This document shows positions 25,801 to 31,800 of a stretch of DNA of 64,000 nucleotides, piece by piece. The notes beneath the pieces were generated by a model. It made no database searches. It was not told the DNA's origin and saw only the letters and a list, made by a program, of their open reading frames with translations. The first letter of the stretch is position 1, and every line of letters begins with the position of its first letter. This DNA is from Diphasiastrum complanatum (taxonomy: Eukaryota; Streptophyta; Lycopodiopsida; Lycopodiales; Lycopodiaceae), in contig CM055110.1 in the NCBI GenBank assembly GCA_029204225.1, positions 34,729,947 to 34,793,946 of the forward strand. Direction: 5' to 3'. The position numbers and the translations under genes were made by a program.

Positions 25801-28800
25801 TTCAAGATCCTCTATTCGAGTGCTTTTAAGTACCATTATTAATGGGTCATAAGACACAAGCAGACTTCCCAGGGTTGTGAACACGAGATGAGTTTTCTCC
25901 ACAGCTGCTCCCGCTACTTCCAATTGTCTCGCCAGCCCTTTCATCTCTCAAGATGCTCTAGGAGAGATTCCCCTTCTGATAGATCATAATTCTGTCTGTA
26001 CTTGCATCAATCAATATATACTAGGCAAACAAAACTATGACATGCAGAAATCAAGCATTCAGAGCATTCATCATGGCAAGCTAAATATCTGTACTACACA
26101 GAAGACACAAAATGCAGAAATCAAAAGGTACTTGATACATTAGATCCTTGGGTACATATGCACCTCAACAGGTGTCAGCCAAGAAAATGCACATCTGTAT
26201 GTGCCAAGAACCTACTTACTTAGGGCTGCCCATTCTACCTTTGGGCACATGCCTTACATAACTGCCAACTCGTTTCACACTATACTGACTCCAAAATAAT
26301 CGGTTTAACAATTGATCTAGTAATCTCTCTCTCAATTGAAAAACCAAAATCAGCCATTTTCAATGACTCCCATTTGCCTCTTCAAATAGCAGAATTTATC
26401 TCTCGGCAATGCCTTAGTAAGCCCATAAGCTATCATCTCGTCAGTGCAACAATATTCTACTTTGATTAGATTGCCTTCCACCAGGTCTCTCACATAGTGG
26501 TACTGCAAATCTATGTGCTTATTCCGCTTATGGAATCCACCATTTTTAAAGAGAAAAATACAACCTTGGTTGTCACTACACAATACTTCATGTTATTCTT
26601 TGATTCCTATCTTAGATATGAAATTGCTAATCCACTGATACTCTATCGCTCCCTGACAAACTCCGATATATTCAGCCTCTATTGATGACAACGCTATTGA
26701 CCTTTGTTTGCAGCTGGCCCATGTGATGGCCCCTCCTCCTGCAATAAACACAAACCCATATGTAGATTTTCTGTTGTCTGCATCCCCACCCCCAATCTGA
26801 GTCCACGTATCCCGTAATCTTGAACTCTGCTCCTGTGTATGTGATCTCTTCCTTCTGCGACCCCTTCAAATATCTCAGAACTCTTTTGGCAGCCCGCCAG
26901 TGCTCCAGCCCTGAGTTCACAAGAAATTGGCTTAGCTTTCCTACAGCCACGGCTATGTCTGGTCGTGTGCACAACATTGCATACATTAGACATTCTACCA
27001 AGCTCTTGTATGGATAGCGTCTCATCTCTGCTTCCTCTGCCTCCCCCTTTGGGCACATCTCTTTACTTAGTCTCACACCACATTCCATAGGTGTTGTTAC
27101 AGGGTGACATTCTCCCATACTGAATCTTTTCAGCACGTCTTGTATGTATTTTTCTTGATTCAGCTTTAATGTTCTAGTGGCCCTCTCCCTTTTCACCTGT
27201 ATTCCCAAACAGTAATGCAAGTCTCCCAGGTCTTTCATGTCAAATTCCAAGTTCAGCTTACCTTTGCATTCGCTCATCACCCTGGTGCTGCTCGAGATGA
27301 GTATGATGTCATCCACATAAATGGCTGCAACTATTATCTCCTTTCCTTCCCGCTTGAAGAACACGCTTGTATCCGCATTACATCTTGAGAAGCCCTCTCT
27401 ATGAAAGAACGTCTCAATCCTCTCGTACCAGGACCTTGATGCCTGTTTTAATCCATACATTGCCTTGTTTAATTTGCATACCAGCCTGTTCCCAACCTCA
27501 AAACCCTCAGACTGGATCATAAATACTTCCTCGTGTAAATTCCCATTTAGGAACGTCGTTTTCACGTCCATCTGACATATTTCAAAATGGTTAGTTGCTG
27601 CCCATGCCAGAAGTATTCTGATAGATGCTATTCTTGCCACTAGCGCAAATGTGTCGTCATATTCCTCCCCATGTATCTGCAGGAAGCCCTTTGCCACTAT
27701 TCTCTCCTTGTACCTGTCCACTTTGCCATTTGCATCATATTTAATTTTATACACCCACTTGGATCCTATGGCCCTCTTTCCTTCTGGCAGCTTCACTAAG
27801 TCCCAGGCATGATTCCTCTAAATTGACTCCATTTCCTCTGTCATTGCTCTCTTCCAATTCTCCCAGTCTAGGCCTCTGCTGGCTTCTTCAAAGGTGTTAG
27901 GTTGTGTCACCTTGTCTTCAGTGATCAGGAATACCATATCCTGGAATTTTCTGGGTGCCCAATTAATCCTTGTTGACCGCCTCGGCTCAGCTTCCATCGT
28001 CTCTTCTTCCACTCGCTCTCTCTCTTGTTCCTGAGCTAGTGCTTCTCCTGGTTCCTCCCTAGCGTTCTCCCTTGTGGCTTCAGCTGGCATTTTTCCTAGG
28101 ACAAGTATCTGCAGTCTTTGTCCATTTTCTGGCTCATCCTTTCTTTCATGGTGCCACATACTCTCTTCCTGGAACAAGACGCCCCTTGATATGTATACTT
28201 CAGTCGACTCTGCATGATACACCCTGTATGCCTTTGCATCCTCTGCATACCCAACAAGTATGCATTTCAAGGATTTCTGATCAAGCTTTTTTCTGTTTTC
28301 GCTGGGTATGAGTGCAAATGCTGTACTTCCAAATGCCCTCATGTAGTTCAGGGATGGTTTTCACCCATGCCACTCCTCATATGGCGTTTTACCTTTCAGT
28401 GCCTTTGTGGGTGATCTGTTGATGGCATGCACTACTGTGTTTGCTGCCTCAGCCCACAGTAGCTTTGGTATTTCCCCATCATGCAGCATGCACCTCACCT
28501 TTTCCATTATGGTCCTGTTTTTTCGCTCCGCAACCCCATTTTGTTGCGACCTATACGGTACGGTGAACTCCCGCTTTATCCCATGGAGGCTGCAGAAGTC
28601 ATCAAGTGCATTACTTTGATACCCCCCTCCATTGTCTGTCCTGAGCCTTTTGATCTTGCATCATGTCTGGTTCTCAGCCATCTGTTTGAATGTTTGAAGG
28701 GCCCCAAAAGTCTGTCCTTTCGTTTTTAAGAATTCTATGAATACCATACGTGAGCAGTCATCTATGAATGTTACATAATATCTAGCCCCCCCTATTGATG

Positions 28801-31800
28801 TTTCTTCCATAGGGCCACACAGGTCTGAATGGATCAGGCTTAATAACTGTGACTCACGCTTCCCTCCATATTGGGAAAGTGTTCTCTGGTCTGTTTACCA
28901 TACAAGCAGGCATCACATCTTGCAATATCTAAGTTGCAGTCAAAATCAAAATCTCTGACAAGTTTTTCTTGGGCCAGCACTCGCAATCCTGCAAGCCCAA
29001 GATGTCCTAGCCTCCTATGCCAAATATTATTTTTAACATTTTCTGTAGTGCTAACACTATCTCTCTTCCTTTTGTGGATCCCTCTAGTCTATAAAGCCTA
29101 CCCTCTCTGTTTCCTATTGCTATGGGATAACCATCAATTATTATGCTGCACTCTCTTCTTCTAAATAGCATTTCTATCCCCATGTCTATTATGCTACTGA
29201 CTGACACCAAATTCTTTGCAATATCAGGCACATGTAACACCTCACTGAGCATTACTTTTCTATCTTTATTAAGTTGCAAGCACGCAGATCCTACCCCAAC
29301 AACAGTGATCACCCCTTTGTTCCCCACTATTACTTCTTTACCTCCTGGAATGAGTTGGTAAGTGATGAAGAACCCTCTGTTGAATGTCATATGTCTGGTA
29401 GCGGCTGAGTCCAGGTACCACGCCTTGTCTTCATTGCTTTTGGCACCTCTTAGCAAACTCGCTACTGGCACGACTTCTGTACAACTGTCAGACGAGGAGT
29501 TGTCTGACAAGTTCTCTTCATCCAGCATCGCCATGAGCCCGACTACCTTGTCTTCTTTTTCTTCTTCAACCAGATTCGCCTCCACCGCCACCCTTCTTTT
29601 GATATCTTCATGCTTCTTTAGACAGTGTCTGACAAAGTGTCCCACTTCATCGCAGTAATAGCATTTGACAACTGTCTTCTTCTTGTACCTATCTTTCTTG
29701 CGGTTGGTGTCCTTCCAAGCATGATTGCTTCCCTGTCCCTCATCTCCTTTCATCTTTACGTCCTTGTAATGTCATCACTAACGCTTCATACTGTTCTGGC
29801 AGGCTTCCTAGGATCCTGAAGACCAGCTACTTTTCATCGACCGATGCTCCTGCTTCTTCCAGTTGTCTTGCCATGGTCCTAATCTTTTCAAGATGAAGGA
29901 TCATGTTGTCTCCAGTCTCCATCCTCACGTTTGCAAGCTGTCTTTGGAGTAGCAGGATGTTGGCAATTCCCTGAGTCAATGGTTATGGGTCCACATCACG
30001 AGGTAGTGTAATCATTCCTGAAAGCGACCTGTACTGTCGAAAGGATACGAAGGAGAAAGCGAGTGAGGTCGAAGCAGAACAAATTATAGTCTGCCTAAAG
30101 GTCGAGATGACGACCGAAATCATCAGTCCATTGAGCGATTCGCGAGTCCTTGAGAAACTTGACGGGATAAACTACGACAACTGGAGCTGGAAGATGAAAT
30201 TGATCCTCGAGGAGAGAGGGCGTGTGTGGGGAGTGGTGGACGGGAGCGATGTTGTAGAGCGTGCTGAGGAAAGGGTTCCCGTGGATGCGGCTGCAGCGGA
30301 AGCTTGGGGAATCAAGGAGAGGCGTGCATACCTGGTGACAGAGCGATAGGAAGAGTGCGATATGCCAAGAACTCCAAGGATGCATGGAGACAACTAAGGG
30401 ACAACTATGAGATAGATCATAATTCTGTCTGTACCTGCATCAATCAATACATACTAGGCAAACGAAACTATGACACACAGCAATCAAGTAATCAGAGCAT
30501 TCATCATGGCAAGCTAAATATCTGTACTACACAAGAAGACACGAAATGGAGAGATCAAAAGGTACTTGATACATTAGATCCTTGGGTACATATGCACCTC
30601 AACAGGTGTCAGCCAAGAAAATGCACATCTGTATGTGCCAAGAACCTACTTACTTAGGGCTGCCCATTCTACCTTTGGGCACATGCCTTACATAACTGCC
30701 AACTCGTTTCACACTATACTGACTCCAAAATAAACGGTTTTACAATCGATCTAACACTTCTTGCCATCTTGGTTGTAGCTAATTTCCTCCTTAGAAGCAG
30801 CACGTTTGCCACACTTTATCATCTTGATCCTCCACTTCCACAGGGCATATTTTTCTCCTTCGAACCTCTCGATTGTTCTGTGTTCAATAGCTCTCAGCGC
30901 TTCCATTTTTTCTGATCGTCAATTGGCTTAAGAACTCGCTCCTCCTCTCGGACGCTCGAATCCCGTACCCTGTCCCTTCGCAGACGTCAGCTCCTTCTCA
31001 GGTTGTACGTGGGCCCATAACCTTTGTGAGGTTATGTGTCAATGCTCGATTGACAAGTACAGAAAACAGGATATGAGATCAAGCATTTAATCACCAAAGC
31101 AGTAATGAAAGAATGAAGCAACAAGCAAAATCAGATTCATCAAAAAGCGTGGTACTATTCTATTGATTAAACATTACACACAAAAGTTGATCATTAATGC
31201 CAAGAACGCATTCTTTCATACGTGTCCCAGTAGCCATCAAGAAACTATTATGCCTACTTGTCCCTAGCTTAACCGTTATCCTAATTACCCCAACTGCCGA
31301 GTCAGCTTCATTTGACTGTGAAGTGTCGCTGTAAACCCACAATCTCCTCACTGCAGCAATAATCTATGTGACAAAATGATACTGAAGATCAATATGCTTG
31401 TTGCATTTGTGAAGCCCTCCATTCTTACAAAGGAAGATACATCCCAGCTGGTTATCATTGTACAGAATTGCAGGTTGCTTTGCTATTGATTTAATCTCTG
31501 ATAGGAAGTTTGCAATCCATGGATACTCTCTCGATCCTTGACAAATCCCCATGTACTCCTAACAGTTGCGAGATGCCTTTTGAAGATAAATTGGGATTGA
31601 GAAGTCATGCTGTATACCAGCTTGTTCGTATATCCCAGAAGACTTGAATGCTATATCAAAAAATCATCCAAATTCCCAGTGTGATGCAGTTGAGTAGACG
31701 GATGCATGCAAACGGTTGGGCGTATCAACTATCAGTTAGAAATTTTGATAACTGCCTACGATCATCGATTTCCTTGCCATTATTGGTTCTTGCGTTTTTC

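Larger units (their letters stand above)
25977..30756 (-). mobile_element. Copia LTR retrotransposon C2, nearly complete
   Basis: LTRs at 25977-26322 and 30410-30756 (about 346 bp, highly similar). A 4-bp CTTC flanks both outer ends (25973-25976; 30757-30760). The element is inserted in the gag of C1: C1 gag residues ERFEGEKYALWKWRIKM (about 30920-30860) lie to the right and the rest of that gag to the left. On the minus strand it carries gag C-terminus, zinc knuckle, protease, integrase, RT with YVDD and RNase H, then a PPT (GAGAGAGAT) beside the left LTR. The segment from PBS to mid-gag is inverted in place. A few frameshifts and stops make it non-functional as it stands. Confidence 0.85.
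14406..31341 (-). mobile_element. Copia LTR retrotransposon C1 (complete ends, internally invaded)
   Basis: LTRs are at 14406-14718 and 31025-31341, both TGTG...CACA and clearly homologous along their length, with a 5-bp target-site duplication ATCTC on each side. The coding strand is minus: PBS next to the right LTR, gag start (about 30935-30761), gag middle, zinc knuckle and protease (25976-24960), integrase (24812-24335), RNase H (15134-14740), PPT (minus GTGAGGGAGGGTTT) before the left LTR. The reverse transcriptase core is missing, and other elements interrupt gag and the pol gap. The 16.9-kb span is therefore a small element plus its invaders. Confidence 0.85.

Noticed and set aside
26820-29819. 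Numerous + strand frames across Copia C2
   Set aside because: They are antisense shadows of the minus-strand gag-pol.
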